64,000 nt of DNA from an uncultured Bacteroidales bacterium (GTDB lineage Bacteria > Bacteroidota > Bacteroidia > Bacteroidales > UBA932), in the NCBI GenBank assembly GCA_946185745.1, contig CAMHKQ010000001.1, positions 1-64,000 on the forward strand, written 5' to 3'. The position numbers and the translations under genes are program-made. Numbering within the stretch: the first letter of the stretch is position 1; the number at the start of each line of letters is the position of its first letter. This document shows positions 16,481 through 26,279 of the stretch, piece after piece. The notes under the pieces were generated by a model. The model saw nothing but the letters and a program-made list of their open reading frames with translations, made no database searches and had not been told where the DNA came from.

Positions 16481-17685
16481 AAAAGATATTGAACCTGCTT
16501 TTTGTTGCATGGAGCCTGTCCTTCATGGCGGCGTCCTGCGGGGTGCAGTACCCTGCCGTCAAGGCCAAATACCTCATTCTGGTATCGATGGACGGTTTCA
16601 GGAACGACTACACCTCCTGGTATGAAACTCCCACGCTGGACGATATGGCGCTGACCGGCTGTTCCGCCGTGATGATGCCGTCGTATCCGGCATCCACTTT
16701 TCCCAACCACTACACTCTCGCCACAGGTCTCGTGCCCGACCACAGCGGAATCGTGAACAACAGTTTCTGGGATCCGGAATTCAAAAAGAAATACTCGATG
16801 GGCGGCGAGGCCAAATACGACCAGCGCTTCTATGCGGGTGAACCCATATGGAACACTGCCGGCAGGCAGGGCGTCAGGAGCGGCGTGGTCTACTGGGTGG
16901 GTTCCGATCTCCACGTGAACGGAAAAGACCCCGACTACTGGTTTCCGTACGACAACAGCAATCTCCTCACCTATCGGAAACGGGTGGATACCCTCCTGTC
17001 CTTCCTCTCGCTGCCGGAGCCGCTCCGTCCGCGTCTGCTCATGATATACTTCGACGAGCCCGACCATACCGGGCACGGTTTCGGGCCGGAAGCCAAAGAG
17101 GTCGGCTACGCCGTGAGGTCGGTGGACAGGATGGTCGGAAGAATCCGTGAAGGCCTCAGGGAGCTCGGCCTGGCAGACCAGACCGACCTCATCGTCCTGT
17201 CCGACCACGGAATGGCCGCAGTCAGCGAAGAAAGGGTGATCAGTCCCGCGAAGTATCTGAAAAGAGAATGGTATTCCCGCATAGTCTACGGCACGCCAAC
17301 CTTCATTTACAGCGACAAGCCCGCCTGCCGCGATTCGATAGTGAATGCCCTCAAGGGCGTGGAGCACCTCAGCGTGTGGCGGGCCGGGGAAGTCCCCGCC
17401 GAACTCATGTACGGCACCAATCCCAGGGAAGGCGACATCATTGTGGCCCCCGATCTTGGCTGGCAGTTCACCGACAAGCCAAAGCATGGCGGCGCGCACG
17501 GTTATTCCCCGTTCGACAGCGAAATGCAGGTGGTTTTCCGTGCGGAGGGGCCCGATTTCAAACAGGGCTACAAGGCCGGCAGTTTCCAGAATATTGACAT
17601 TTATCCGCTGGCCTGTCATATCCTTGGAATCACCCCTGCCCCGAATGACGGTTCATTGAAGAATGTGAAAGAAATGCTCAGATAA
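16477..17685 (+). CDS. Type I phosphodiesterase / nucleotide pyrophosphatase lipoprotein
   Basis: 402 aa. Signal peptide with lipobox AASC, then an alkaline-phosphatase-superfamily domain of the ecto-nucleotide pyrophosphatase type: SMDGFRNDY (first metal Asp), PASTFPNHYTL with the nucleophilic Thr, FDEPDHTGHG and LSDHGM for the remaining metal ligands. Probably a periplasmic or surface enzyme hydrolysing nucleotide or lipid phosphodiesters. Its ATG overlaps the rfbC stop, so it is translated within the rhamnose operon; a link to sugar-nucleotide turnover is possible but unproven. Confidence 0.92.
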   Translation: MKKILNLLFVAWSLSFMAASCGVQYPAVKAKYLILVSMDGFRNDYTSWYETPTLDDMALTGCSAVMMPSYPASTFPNHYTLATGLVPDHSGIVNNSFWDPEFKKKYSMGGEAKYDQRFYAGEPIWNTAGRQGVRSGVVYWVGSDLHVNGKDPDYWFPYDNSNLLTYRKRVDTLLSFLSLPEPLRPRLLMIYFDEPDHTGHGFGPEAKEVGYAVRSVDRMVGRIREGLRELGLADQTDLIVLSDHGMAAVSEERVISPAKYLKREWYSRIVYGTPTFIYSDKPACRDSIVNALKGVEHLSVWRAGEVPAELMYGTNPREGDIIVAPDLGWQFTDKPKHGGAHGYSPFDSEMQVVFRAEGPDFKQGYKAGSFQNIDIYPLACHILGITPAPNDGSLKNVKEMLR

Positions 17686-18843
17686 ATGCGGTACGACTTT
17701 ACTACGGAAGGGGCCCCCAGGGGCACCAATTCGGTGAAATGGGACATGCGGCCGGACGTGCTGCCAATGTGGGTGGCCGAAATGGATTTTCCTGTGGCTC
17801 CGTTCATAGTGGAAGCGGTACGCCGTCGCGTGGAGAAAGGGGTTTTCGGCTATACGCTCATGCCGGATTCCTACTACGAAAGCGTAATCGGCTGGTTCGG
17901 GCACCGTTACGGATGGAATTTCACCGCCGGGCAGATAGCGCCGGTCTGCGGCATCGTGCCGGGGGCTTCTATAGCCGTCAAGGCGCTTGCCGCCCCGGGC
18001 GAAAAGGTGGTGTTCTTCACTCCGGCATACAACTGTTTTTTCAAAAACGTCACCAATCCGGGTGCGGAGCGGAGCGAATGCGTCCTTGTATGGTGCGAAG
18101 AAAAGAAACGCTACGAAGTTGACTGGGCCGATTTCGAGGCCCGTATCGCCGATCCCGCCACGGGTGCGTTCCTGCTCTGCAATCCCCACAATCCATGCGG
18201 CCGCCTGTGGTCCGAAGAGGAACTCCGGCGCATGGGGGACATCTGCCTGAAATACAGAGTGCCGGTGATCAGCGACGAAATCCATTGTGAGATAGTCGCT
18301 CCCGGGAGCTCATACGTGCCTTTCGGCAGGCTTTACCCGGAGAGCAGCGTCAGTTTCGTGTCTCCCACCAAGCCGTTCAGCATCCCCGGCCTCCAGGTTG
18401 CCAACATCATTACCGCCAATCCCGATTTCTTCGCGCGCATCAAACACGTCATGGACGTCTGGGAGCATGGCGAACTGAACCAGCTGGGCATAGTGGCCCT
18501 CGAGGCCGCGTACAGCCCGGAGGGGGAGGAGTGGCTGGACCAGATGAACGAGGTCGTCCACGGCAATTTCCTGCTGCTCCGCGACCGCTTCGCGGATGAG
18601 TTCCCGCAGGTGCGCGTGGCCACCCTCGAAGCCACCTATCTGGACTGGCTCGATTTCGCTCCCGCCGGCCTGTCGGGGAAGCAGATTCAGGACCATCTCC
18701 TCGAGCATGAAAAACTGTGGGTGAACGCCGGCGACATTTACGGCGATCCAAACTGCATGCGCATCAATCTGGCCTGCCCGCGCAGTACCATGAAAAAAGC
18801 CCTGGACCTCTACTGCCGGGGCCTTCACGAGCTGCTGGGCTAG
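17686..18843 (+). CDS. patB: PatB/MalY-family PLP-dependent C-S lyase (cystathionine beta-lyase type)
   Basis: 385 aa fold-type I PLP enzyme. The signature MWVAEMDFP near the N-terminus is characteristic of MalY/PatB; CNPHNPCGR, SDEIHCE (Asp197) and SPTKPFSIPGLQ (Schiff-base Lys229) are as expected. Likely releases sulfide or thiol from cystathionine, cysteine or cysteine conjugates. Starts directly after the phosphodiesterase stop codon. The stop TAG overlaps the TAG of the convergent DUF3737 gene through a shared CTAG. Confidence 0.92.
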   Translation: MRYDFTTEGAPRGTNSVKWDMRPDVLPMWVAEMDFPVAPFIVEAVRRRVEKGVFGYTLMPDSYYESVIGWFGHRYGWNFTAGQIAPVCGIVPGASIAVKALAAPGEKVVFFTPAYNCFFKNVTNPGAERSECVLVWCEEKKRYEVDWADFEARIADPATGAFLLCNPHNPCGRLWSEEELRRMGDICLKYRVPVISDEIHCEIVAPGSSYVPFGRLYPESSVSFVSPTKPFSIPGLQVANIITANPDFFARIKHVMDVWEHGELNQLGIVALEAAYSPEGEEWLDQMNEVVHGNFLLLRDRFADEFPQVRVATLEATYLDWLDFAPAGLSGKQIQDHLLEHEKLWVNAGDIYGDPNCMRINLACPRSTMKKALDLYCRGLHELLG

Positions 18844-19682
18844 CGCACTTCTATCTTGCAGTCTGCCGGTTCCTTGATGTTGCCGTCGAGGATTATCTCG
18901 CCGTAGGCGTCGGCCACTATGCGGCCGGTGCGGGGGTTTTTCACGCTGGTGATGCTGCCGCGGATGTCGGCCTGCACGTCAGAGTACTCGAAGGCAAGGT
19001 CGGCATTGGGGGCGAAGCTGCAGTTCTCGAGGATTAGGTTCTCGGCGTAGCAGAGCGGCTGGGTTTCCTCTATGCGGCAGTTCACGAGCCTCAGATTCTT
19101 GCTGTACCATGCGAGGTATTCGCCAATTATCACTGAATCATAGACGGTTACGTTCTCCGTTTCCCAGAATGCGTCTTTCGTGCGGAGGATTGAATTGCGG
19201 ATTTCCACGTTCCTGCAATACTGGAAGGAGTAATTGCCCTGGAGGTCCAGCCTGTCTATCTTTATGTCGTGGCTGTGCATGAACAGGTAGTCGCCTTTCT
19301 GCACCTGCACGTCTTCGAGGACGACATTGCTGCATCTCCAGAGGGTTTCGGCGGCATTGGGGATGCGCACCCTGCGTAGGGTGAGGGAGTCCATCTCGCG
19401 GAACATCTTGGGAGCCTCCACGAGTGTGTCTTCCATGAGCAGGTCGCTGCTGTACCAGAGTGCCGCCCGGGCGCCTTCGGTAAAGAGGCAGTCCCTGACC
19501 TTGAAGCCCCTGCATTCCCAGAATGGATATTTTCCCTCAAAACGGCAGTTTACCGCCTCGATGTCGGAAGTCTCCTTGAGGGAGGATTCCCCGACGTGAA
19601 CGGTGACGTTCTCAAGCCTGAGCCCGTGCTCGCAATACAAGGGCCTCTCGCCCCCGAATTCCTGGTTCTTTATAATTTTCAT
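18840..19682 (-). CDS. DUF3737 right-handed beta-helix protein
   Basis: 280 aa. Repeating units of about 20 residues with alternating Cys/Phe and Asn (e.g. AVNCRFEGKYPFWEC, VNCRIEETQPLCYAE) form a parallel beta-helix from near the N-terminus to about residue 245; the start MKIIKNQEFGGERPLY is diagnostic of DUF3737 proteins. No signal peptide, so cytoplasmic. Function of the family is unknown. Seven bases downstream of the MATE gene, in one minus-strand unit with it and the large MscS gene. Confidence 0.88.
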   Translation of the reverse strand: MKIIKNQEFGGERPLYCEHGLRLENVTVHVGESSLKETSDIEAVNCRFEGKYPFWECRGFKVRDCLFTEGARAALWYSSDLLMEDTLVEAPKMFREMDSLTLRRVRIPNAAETLWRCSNVVLEDVQVQKGDYLFMHSHDIKIDRLDLQGNYSFQYCRNVEIRNSILRTKDAFWETENVTVYDSVIIGEYLAWYSKNLRLVNCRIEETQPLCYAENLILENCSFAPNADLAFEYSDVQADIRGSITSVKNPRTGRIVADAYGEIILDGNIKEPADCKIEVR

Positions 19683-19688
19683 GATATT

Positions 19689-21065
19689 TCAGATTAATAC
19701 TTTTTTCATCCACTTGTCGCCTTTGACCCGCAGGGCGAACAATATGCCGCGGACATTGAGTTCTATGCACATGGCAATCCAGTACCCGGCGAGTCCGAGC
19801 CTGGGAGTGAGAATGAGGGCCAGCCCGATGCGGACGACCCACATGCTGGCGAAGTTGAGGACCGCCGGAACCATGGTGTCGCCCGCGCCGACGCAGGCGC
19901 CGTAGCCGACTATGGAAACGCCGTAGAACAGTTCGGCGAAAGCCTCTATCCTCAGGCACTTCACTCCGAGCGAGATTACGTCCGGGTCGGTGGTGAAGAT
20001 GCCCATCATCTGCGGGGCGAAGATGAACATCAGCACGGCGAGGAAACTCATCATGCCGGCGGCGATGCCTATGTTGATCCAGGCGAAGCGTTTCGCCAGT
20101 TCCCTGCGCTTTGCGCCCAGGCTCTGCCCTACGAGTGCGGTCACGGCGTCCTCCATGCCGTATCCGGGCATGTAGCAGAGGCTTTCGGCGATTATGGCGA
20201 AGGAGTTGGCCGCGATGGCAACGGTGCCCAGCGGCGCCACTATCATCGTGCCCATGACATATGCCCCGCGCATGACCAGATTCTGGATCCACAGCGGCCC
20301 GCTTATGCCCATGGCCTTGTTGAGGGTCTGCCTGTCCGGCCTCCAGTCGCCGTGGCGTTCGTTCTTAATATTGAGCTCCGTGGATCTGGTGAACAGATAC
20401 CACAGGGTGATTATCATGGTTATGAATTCGGATGCTCCCGTTCCCAGAGCGGCGCCTGTCACGCCCATGTCCAGCACGTAGATGAACAGGTAGTTGAAAA
20501 CGACGTCCATCGCGCACATAAGTGTGTAGATGATGGCGGGAACCTTGGTGTTGCCGCTGGCTGCCAGGAAGGTGGAAGCCGTCCATCCTACCTGCATGAA
20601 CGGGATGCATACGGCGTAGACGAACAGGTAGGAGGCGGAGTCTCCCACGATTTCCGGCTTGCCTCCGAGCCAGACCGGCAGCGGACGGCAGAGCGCCAGG
20701 CCGACAAGTCCGAGCAGCAGCGAGAAGAGCAGCACGCTCACCAGGCCCTTGCGCATCACAGCGCGCGCCCTGTGGAATTCCTTTGCTCCTATCAGCTGGG
20801 CCACCTGCACTGAAAAACCGGAGGTGGCTGCCATGCACATGCCCCCGAACAGCCAGGTGGTGGTGCTGACAAGACCAATTGAAGCGGCCTGCGCGGCGCC
20901 CAGATGCCCCACCATGGCGGCATCTATATACTGCATGAGGATGTTGGAGAGCTGTGCGAGTATGGCCGGGACGCCGAGCGCCAGAGAGAGCCGCAGCTGC
21001 TCTTTCCCTGTCATGGGGAAGCCGCTGCGGATTTTGTCGAGAAGGAGATCCTTGGTGCCGGCCAT
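19689..21065 (-). CDS. MATE-family multidrug/toxin efflux transporter
   Basis: 458 aa with about twelve hydrophobic segments arranged as two MatE repeats. N-terminal LSLALGVPAILAQLSNILMQ followed by DAAMVGHLG is the family hallmark; the second half repeats it (MRGAYVMGTMIVAPLG). Inner-membrane Na+ or H+ antiporter exporting cationic compounds or metabolites; substrate not predictable. Its ATG immediately follows the stop of the MscS gene. Confidence 0.92.
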   Translation of the reverse strand: MAGTKDLLLDKIRSGFPMTGKEQLRLSLALGVPAILAQLSNILMQYIDAAMVGHLGAAQAASIGLVSTTTWLFGGMCMAATSGFSVQVAQLIGAKEFHRARAVMRKGLVSVLLFSLLLGLVGLALCRPLPVWLGGKPEIVGDSASYLFVYAVCIPFMQVGWTASTFLAASGNTKVPAIIYTLMCAMDVVFNYLFIYVLDMGVTGAALGTGASEFITMIITLWYLFTRSTELNIKNERHGDWRPDRQTLNKAMGISGPLWIQNLVMRGAYVMGTMIVAPLGTVAIAANSFAIIAESLCYMPGYGMEDAVTALVGQSLGAKRRELAKRFAWINIGIAAGMMSFLAVLMFIFAPQMMGIFTTDPDVISLGVKCLRIEAFAELFYGVSIVGYGACVGAGDTMVPAVLNFASMWVVRIGLALILTPRLGLAGYWIAMCIELNVRGILFALRVKGDKWMKKVLI

Positions 21066-23666
21066 CTAATCCTGCCTGATATGAACGTCCGTTTGCGGGA
21101 ACGGTATGCTTATACCGTTTGCATTGAGGGTGTTGTAAATAATTTCGTTCTGTCTGCCGATCAGGGCGAACTTCTCTTCCACCAGGACGAACTGCTTGAT
21201 TTTCAGGTTGATGCTGCTTTCCGCCATCTGGTCGAGAACTATCTGGATGCCGTATTTGGGCTCTATCAGCTCGCGGCCGAACCGGTCTTTCTCCCTGGTC
21301 TGCTGGAGGGCCTGGAGCAGTACCGTGCGGGCCTTTTCCACGTCCGTGCCGTAGCTGATCCCCACCGTTACCGGTGCATACTCGTACGGCGAGTTCCGGG
21401 TGAGGTTCTTGAAATTCTTGTTGAAGAGAGTGGTGTTCGTGAAGGCTATCAGCGAACCGTCCAGGGCAGCTAACTGGGTGGTCTGGTACGAGATGCTGTT
21501 CACTCTGCCCCTGATGCCGTCGCACTCTATCATGTCGCCCACGCGCAGCCTGCCGCTCATGAGCTGGATGCCGTAGATGAAGTTGTTGAGGATGTCCTTC
21601 ATGGCAAGTCCGAGGCCGGTGGCAAGACCCGCGGCGATAATGGAGAGAGCACCGACGGGAATGCGGAATATCATCACGAACATCACAGTATACGCACCCC
21701 ACACTATGAATCCGATCACGTTGTTCGCCAGGGTCAGATTGATTTCGTTGTCGCGCACGTATTCGACCTTGCGTTCTTTCTTTTCGCGCCTGATTTTGTA
21801 TTTCTTGTAGAATGCCCTCCCGGCGTAAGCGAAGTACCGGAAGATGAAGAACAGTGCGGTGACCACCACTATCCTGTCAACGGAAAGCTTGAGGATCACG
21901 TTCCCCTTGGAGTCGGGGATGGAGAAGAAAATGGTGGACAGCAGGTTTTTGAAAAGCGCGGTGAGGTCGAACACCCCGGCAGCCCAATAGATGCATAGGG
22001 GAATGGAAACCACCGTAAGCGCGGGCACTACGGCCATCTTGATGAAGTCGAACAGCCAGGTCTGGCTGATGAATTCGCCCTTCCTGAGATCGTCCTTGGT
22101 GAAATGCCGGCCCTTTTCCTGCAGGCTGCGGATGATGTGCCTCTCCTCGTAACGGTCCATCAGGTCGTGGATGGCGGTGAGGGCGCAGAGCGCGGTGAGC
22201 TGGAAGAGCCACCAGATCAGCAGTTGTATGCTCATCAGCACATACCCCATAAGCGCCATCACAAATGCCGCAACCATTATGAAGAGGGTGGTGCCGGAAT
22301 AGGCTATGTCGTTGACTTTCACCATCTTGCTCTGTGTCTTCACGAGCACGGCCTGCCAGATTATGAAGCCCAGCAGGATAGGGGCCAGGATGAGGTTGAC
22401 AAGCCTGTTGGGAATGAAGATGATGCGGAAGGTGATGACTACCAGACCGAGGAGCATGATGGGCGTGTAGAGCTTTATGCCCCCGCGGACCTTGTCGGCG
22501 TCCATGTGGATCAGAAGCGACGACAGGATTGATATGAGCAGCGCGGCGAAGATGAGGAGCAGCTTGCTCGCCTCGATGAAGAAATTCTGCTTGACGAACT
22601 GGCCTCCGATGACGACGGTGAGCGTGAAGAGGACGGCGCCGAGGAGCAGGATGAGCACCGGCCGGCGCTGCCGGTTCTCCTCTGTCCCGAACATCTTCGA
22701 TTTCCTTCCCAGTATGCCCACTATGGCTGCGCTCAGCGCGGAAGCCACGGCCAGGAAGATGAGTACGTAGATTATGAACCAGGTGACTATGGGCCCGCGC
22801 CAGTCGCTCTTGGTGCCGTACGAGTAGCCTCCGAAAGTGGTGTCGTATTTGTTGCGGGCCTCCTGGAAGGCTCTCTTTGAATAGCGTCCGAACTGCTTGA
22901 GAACCTTGAAGTAATTGTCCTGCCCCTGTATGAAGATGCGTTTCTGCAGCGAACGGTAGCGTGTCTGGGCGTAGTCGTAAGACTCCCTGAGCCTGCCCGC
23001 CGTCTCGTTGTAGTGGGTGCTGTCTATCATGACGCGGATCTTGGCGCTCTTGTACATGGCCAGCAGGTTTCCGGCGTAAATCAGACAGGAGTCGCGGTCC
23101 GCCAGTTCGAGGGAGTCGAGCGTGAACGGATTGCCGCCGGCGTCGGTGGTGCGGGCCATGGGAGGGAGGGCATGTCTGACCGTGTCGCCCGGGAGGAGGG
23201 GAAGATACGCCTTTACGCTGTCTTCGAGTTCGGGCATGTCAGGCTTGTCCGTGATTTCGGGGGGAAGCCTGCGGAGCGACTCGATGAGCCTTTCATAGCG
23301 CTCTATCTCGATGTCGAGGCGCTCGGTGATTTCATTGTAGGGCATCTGCTTCTTGCTGAACTCCTCATACTCCCTGGTGGCCTGCCTGAGCGAGTAGGTG
23401 ACGTCGAAGGTGAAGTCCTGGTTCTGGGAATACAGCATGAGGGAAAGCTCGTTGCTCCGCTGCATGAGGTCGAGCATGCGTGCATGCTGGTTGCGGTTGC
23501 TGGAGCTGAGCTGGCTCCGGGCATGCTCCATTCTGGCGTTCTGGCTGCCGAGTTCGTTCTTGAGGACCGCCAGGGTCTGGCCGAGGGTGCGCTCGTTGAG
23601 CACCGCGAATGCGGCCGTGCCCAGCAACAGGGCGGCTATGGTGGTGAGCAGATATCTTCTTTTCAT
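21066..23666 (-). CDS. Large mechanosensitive ion channel (MscS superfamily, MscK/MscM-like)
   Basis: 866 aa. A signal/anchor segment (1-20) is followed by a predicted extracytoplasmic coiled-coil region (about 25-280), a block of transmembrane segments (about 285-600) and a C-terminal MscS domain (about 645-865) with the pore helix GLATGLGLAMKD near residue 690 and beta-domain GRLRVGDMIECDGIRGRV. This resembles the large MscK/MscM/YbiO-type channels that release solutes during osmotic downshock. First gene of the unit with MATE and DUF3737. Distinct from the small MscS protein at 57557-58600. Confidence 0.9.
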   Translation of the reverse strand: MKRRYLLTTIAALLLGTAAFAVLNERTLGQTLAVLKNELGSQNARMEHARSQLSSSNRNQHARMLDLMQRSNELSLMLYSQNQDFTFDVTYSLRQATREYEEFSKKQMPYNEITERLDIEIERYERLIESLRRLPPEITDKPDMPELEDSVKAYLPLLPGDTVRHALPPMARTTDAGGNPFTLDSLELADRDSCLIYAGNLLAMYKSAKIRVMIDSTHYNETAGRLRESYDYAQTRYRSLQKRIFIQGQDNYFKVLKQFGRYSKRAFQEARNKYDTTFGGYSYGTKSDWRGPIVTWFIIYVLIFLAVASALSAAIVGILGRKSKMFGTEENRQRRPVLILLLGAVLFTLTVVIGGQFVKQNFFIEASKLLLIFAALLISILSSLLIHMDADKVRGGIKLYTPIMLLGLVVITFRIIFIPNRLVNLILAPILLGFIIWQAVLVKTQSKMVKVNDIAYSGTTLFIMVAAFVMALMGYVLMSIQLLIWWLFQLTALCALTAIHDLMDRYEERHIIRSLQEKGRHFTKDDLRKGEFISQTWLFDFIKMAVVPALTVVSIPLCIYWAAGVFDLTALFKNLLSTIFFSIPDSKGNVILKLSVDRIVVVTALFFIFRYFAYAGRAFYKKYKIRREKKERKVEYVRDNEINLTLANNVIGFIVWGAYTVMFVMIFRIPVGALSIIAAGLATGLGLAMKDILNNFIYGIQLMSGRLRVGDMIECDGIRGRVNSISYQTTQLAALDGSLIAFTNTTLFNKNFKNLTRNSPYEYAPVTVGISYGTDVEKARTVLLQALQQTREKDRFGRELIEPKYGIQIVLDQMAESSINLKIKQFVLVEEKFALIGRQNEIIYNTLNANGISIPFPQTDVHIRQD

Positions 23667-23786
23667 GTGCGACGATTGGAAAACCTACAAAGATAAGATT
23701 AATTCCGCAAATTGAGACACTTGCATTATTGACGGATAAAGGCCTAAAAAAGTTATGAAACACAACGAAAATTCAAAAAAAAGTAG

Positions 23787-23794
23787 TAATTTCG
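23787..23794 (+). promoter_or_regulatory. -7 box of the buk locus
   Basis: TAATTTCG, one mismatch from TAnnTTTG, lies 33 bases before the kinase ATG in the 161 bp divergent gap to the large MscS gene. No other element is evident in this gap. Confidence 0.45.
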
Positions 23795-23827
23795 TAGCAA
23801 TCATATAATAACACTACTGACAACCAT

Positions 23828-24997
23828 ATGGAAGCTCCCATAACTTTGAATTCCAAGCCGGTAAAAGGCAATGTCTTAGCAGTCAACACTGGCTCCACTT
23901 CAAGCAAGTTCGGCTACTACAAAGACGGCGTCCTTGCCTGCGAAGGCAAGTACGAGCATCCTAAATCCGAGATAGAAAAGGCCCCGTATTTCGCGGACCA
24001 GCTTCCCATGAGGTACAAGACGGCCATCAAGTTCCTGCTCGACAACAACGTCCCGTGCGGAGAAGTGGACATAGTCATGGGCCGCGGCGGGCTCTTCACC
24101 CCCGTCATCACCGGTATCTACGACGTCAACGCCGACATGCGCGAAGTGCTCATGAGCGGCCGTGACGGCAAGCATGTCTGCAACCTCAGCGCGGTCATGG
24201 CCGATGAACTTGCCAAAGAAGTCAACGAAAACCGTGTGGCGAACGGCATAACCGGTCCTTACGGCCCCTGCCGGGCCTATGTGGCCGATCCCCCCATGGC
24301 CGACGAGATGCTTCCCGAATGCCGCGTGGGCGGTATCCCCGAACTCCCGCGCCAGACCCTTTTCCATGCCCTCAATTCCAGGGCCATGGTGCGCAGGTAC
24401 GTCGCCGAAATCGGGCACGCCAAAAACGATGTCACGGCAATAGTCTGCCACATGGGCGGCGGCGTCACCATCTCCCTGCACCGCAACGGCCGGGTGATAG
24501 ACACCAGTCACGGTCTGGGCGGAGACGGCCCGATCACACCCGAAAGGGCGGGCTGCTGCCCTCCTCTCGCCCTGGTGGACATGTGCTACAGCGGCAAATA
24601 CACCGAAAAGGAAATCCGCCACAAGCTCGTCGGCGGCGGGGGCGCCGTGGCCTACTTCGGCACCAACGACATGCGCGTCATAGAGAACAAGGCCATCGAA
24701 GGCGTTCCCGAATACAAGCTGTTCATGGATGCGTTCATCCTCAATATCTCCAAATACATAGCCGCAGAAACGGCAGATGTCGACGGCAAGGTGGACGCCC
24801 TCATATTCACCGGCGGCATAGCCTACAGCAAGTACATTACCGATGCCATAATCAAGAGGGTGGGTCACCTGTTCCCCGACATTAAAATTTACGCCGGCGA
24901 GAACGAAATCCGCTCCCTTGCCGAAAACGGCTACATAGTGCTTTCCGGCAATGCCAAGGTCCATACCTACAACAAGGACAGGCTCATCGAAGACTGA
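23828..24997 (+). CDS. buk: Butyrate / branched-chain fatty acid kinase
   Basis: 389 aa acetokinase-family (ASKHA) enzyme. LAVNTGSTSSKFGYY is the family phosphate motif and VMGRGGLFTPV matches butyrate kinases rather than acetate kinase; VCHMGGGVTISLH and FTGGIAYS (adenosine motif) follow. It converts acyl phosphates (butyryl, isobutyryl, isovaleryl) to the acid with ATP formation, or the reverse. About 35 residues longer than typical Buk, including a short N-terminal extension. The next genes (ilvE, vorDBAC) supply branched-chain acyl-CoA, so a branched-chain substrate is likely. No phosphotransbutyrylase gene is adjacent. Confidence 0.93.
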   Translation: MEAPITLNSKPVKGNVLAVNTGSTSSKFGYYKDGVLACEGKYEHPKSEIEKAPYFADQLPMRYKTAIKFLLDNNVPCGEVDIVMGRGGLFTPVITGIYDVNADMREVLMSGRDGKHVCNLSAVMADELAKEVNENRVANGITGPYGPCRAYVADPPMADEMLPECRVGGIPELPRQTLFHALNSRAMVRRYVAEIGHAKNDVTAIVCHMGGGVTISLHRNGRVIDTSHGLGGDGPITPERAGCCPPLALVDMCYSGKYTEKEIRHKLVGGGGAVAYFGTNDMRVIENKAIEGVPEYKLFMDAFILNISKYIAAETADVDGKVDALIFTGGIAYSKYITDAIIKRVGHLFPDIKIYAGENEIRSLAENGYIVLSGNAKVHTYNKDRLIED

Positions 24998-25042
24998 CAA
25001 TTCACAATTAATACACTAAATAACTGAAACTGAACTACAAAA

Positions 25043-26089
25043 ATGGAGAAAATCGATTTTTCTAAAAGATCTTTCGCTTATTATCCGACCGAAGCCATCG
25101 TCATCGCCAAGTTCGAGAACGGCGAGTGGGGCAAGCCCGTGGTAACGGACAACTTCAACCTCTCGGTGCACTGCTTCGCCGGCGCGTTCCATTATGCTCC
25201 CGAGTGCTTCGAAGGCCTCAAGGTATACCGCGGCGTGGACAACAGGGTTCGCATGTTCCGGCCGGACGAGAACGCAAAACGCATGCAGAGCAGCGCGACA
25301 TACCTCGACATGGCCTATCCCAGCGAGGAGATGTTCATCGAAATGTGCAAGATGTGCGTATATGCCAACTGGCGTTTCATCCCTCCCTACGAGTCGGGCG
25401 CTTCGCTTTACCTGCGTCCCGTGCTCTTTGGCAGCAACCCCCAGCTAGGCATCCGCAGCGCCAACGACGTCACCTTCGTGGTGATGTGCTCTCCCGTGGG
25501 CACTTATTCCGGCGCCAAGGCCCTCATGCCCGGCACGGCGGTCCTCTCGCGCGACTATGACCGCGCGGCAGTCTTCGGCTCCGGCCACTACAAGCTGGGC
25601 GCCAACTACGCACAGAGCCTGCATGCATACAATCTCGCCCACAAGCTGGGCTACCGAGAGCTGCTCTTCCTCGACACCGCCACCCATACCCACATCGAGG
25701 AGTTCGGTTCTTCCAACTTCTTCGGCATCAAGAACGGCACCTACATCACTCCCGACTCCGGCAGCGTGCTTCCGTCCATCACCAACAAGAGCCTCCGCAC
25801 CGTAGCCGCCGACATGGGCCTGAAGGTCGAGATGCGCAAAGTCTACGTCGAGGAACTCGCCGAATTCGAGGAGGTCAACTCCTGCGGCACCGCAGTGGTC
25901 ATCACTCCCATCTGCGAAATAGACGACAAGCCCGCGCTCGAATCCGAAGAAATCACCAGAAAGTATCTCATCGGCAGTCCCGAAAACTGCGGTCCCGTCA
26001 GCCGTGAGCTCTACAATACCATCGTCGGCATCCAGAAGGGCCTCATCCCCGACAAATACGGCTGGATCGTGTACCTCGAGGAAAAATGA
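25043..26089 (+). CDS. ilvE: Branched-chain amino acid aminotransferase
   Basis: 348 aa fold-type IV PLP aminotransferase interconverting Leu/Ile/Val with their 2-oxo acids. HCFAGAFHYAPECFEGLK is the family N-terminal motif; GHYKLGANYA carries the PLP Lys184 and EFGSSNFFG follows. Lies 45 bp after buk and overlaps the next small gene by ATGA, and thus probably feeds 2-oxo acids to the Vor complex. Confidence 0.95.
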   Translation: MEKIDFSKRSFAYYPTEAIVIAKFENGEWGKPVVTDNFNLSVHCFAGAFHYAPECFEGLKVYRGVDNRVRMFRPDENAKRMQSSATYLDMAYPSEEMFIEMCKMCVYANWRFIPPYESGASLYLRPVLFGSNPQLGIRSANDVTFVVMCSPVGTYSGAKALMPGTAVLSRDYDRAAVFGSGHYKLGANYAQSLHAYNLAHKLGYRELLFLDTATHTHIEEFGSSNFFGIKNGTYITPDSGSVLPSITNKSLRTVAADMGLKVEMRKVYVEELAEFEEVNSCGTAVVITPICEIDDKPALESEEITRKYLIGSPENCGPVSRELYNTIVGIQKGLIPDKYGWIVYLEEK

Positions 26090-26268
26090 CGGACGACGAG
26101 AGGGAATACAGCCTCGGCCTGGAATGCCGCCGGAAGGGGGATTGGCAGGGTGCCATGAACCACTTCCTCGAAGCGCTTTCCATCAATCCCGAAAGCCCCG
26201 CAAAGGGAGCCCTCGAGATGATCACCGAGATCCTGGATTTCTACAACAAAGACATATATAACCCGTAA
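26086..26268 (+). CDS. Small TPR-like protein in the vor operon
   Basis: 60 aa. One clear TPR-type helix pair (YSLGLECRRKGDWQGAMNHF then LEALSINPESP) and a C-terminal helix. The ATG overlaps the ilvE stop and vorD begins 11 bp after its stop, so it is a genuine operon member. A scaffold or assembly role for the oxidoreductase is an inference from position only. Confidence 0.8.
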   Translation: MTDDEREYSLGLECRRKGDWQGAMNHFLEALSINPESPAKGALEMITEILDFYNKDIYNP

Positions 26269-26279
26269 AATTATAGACT

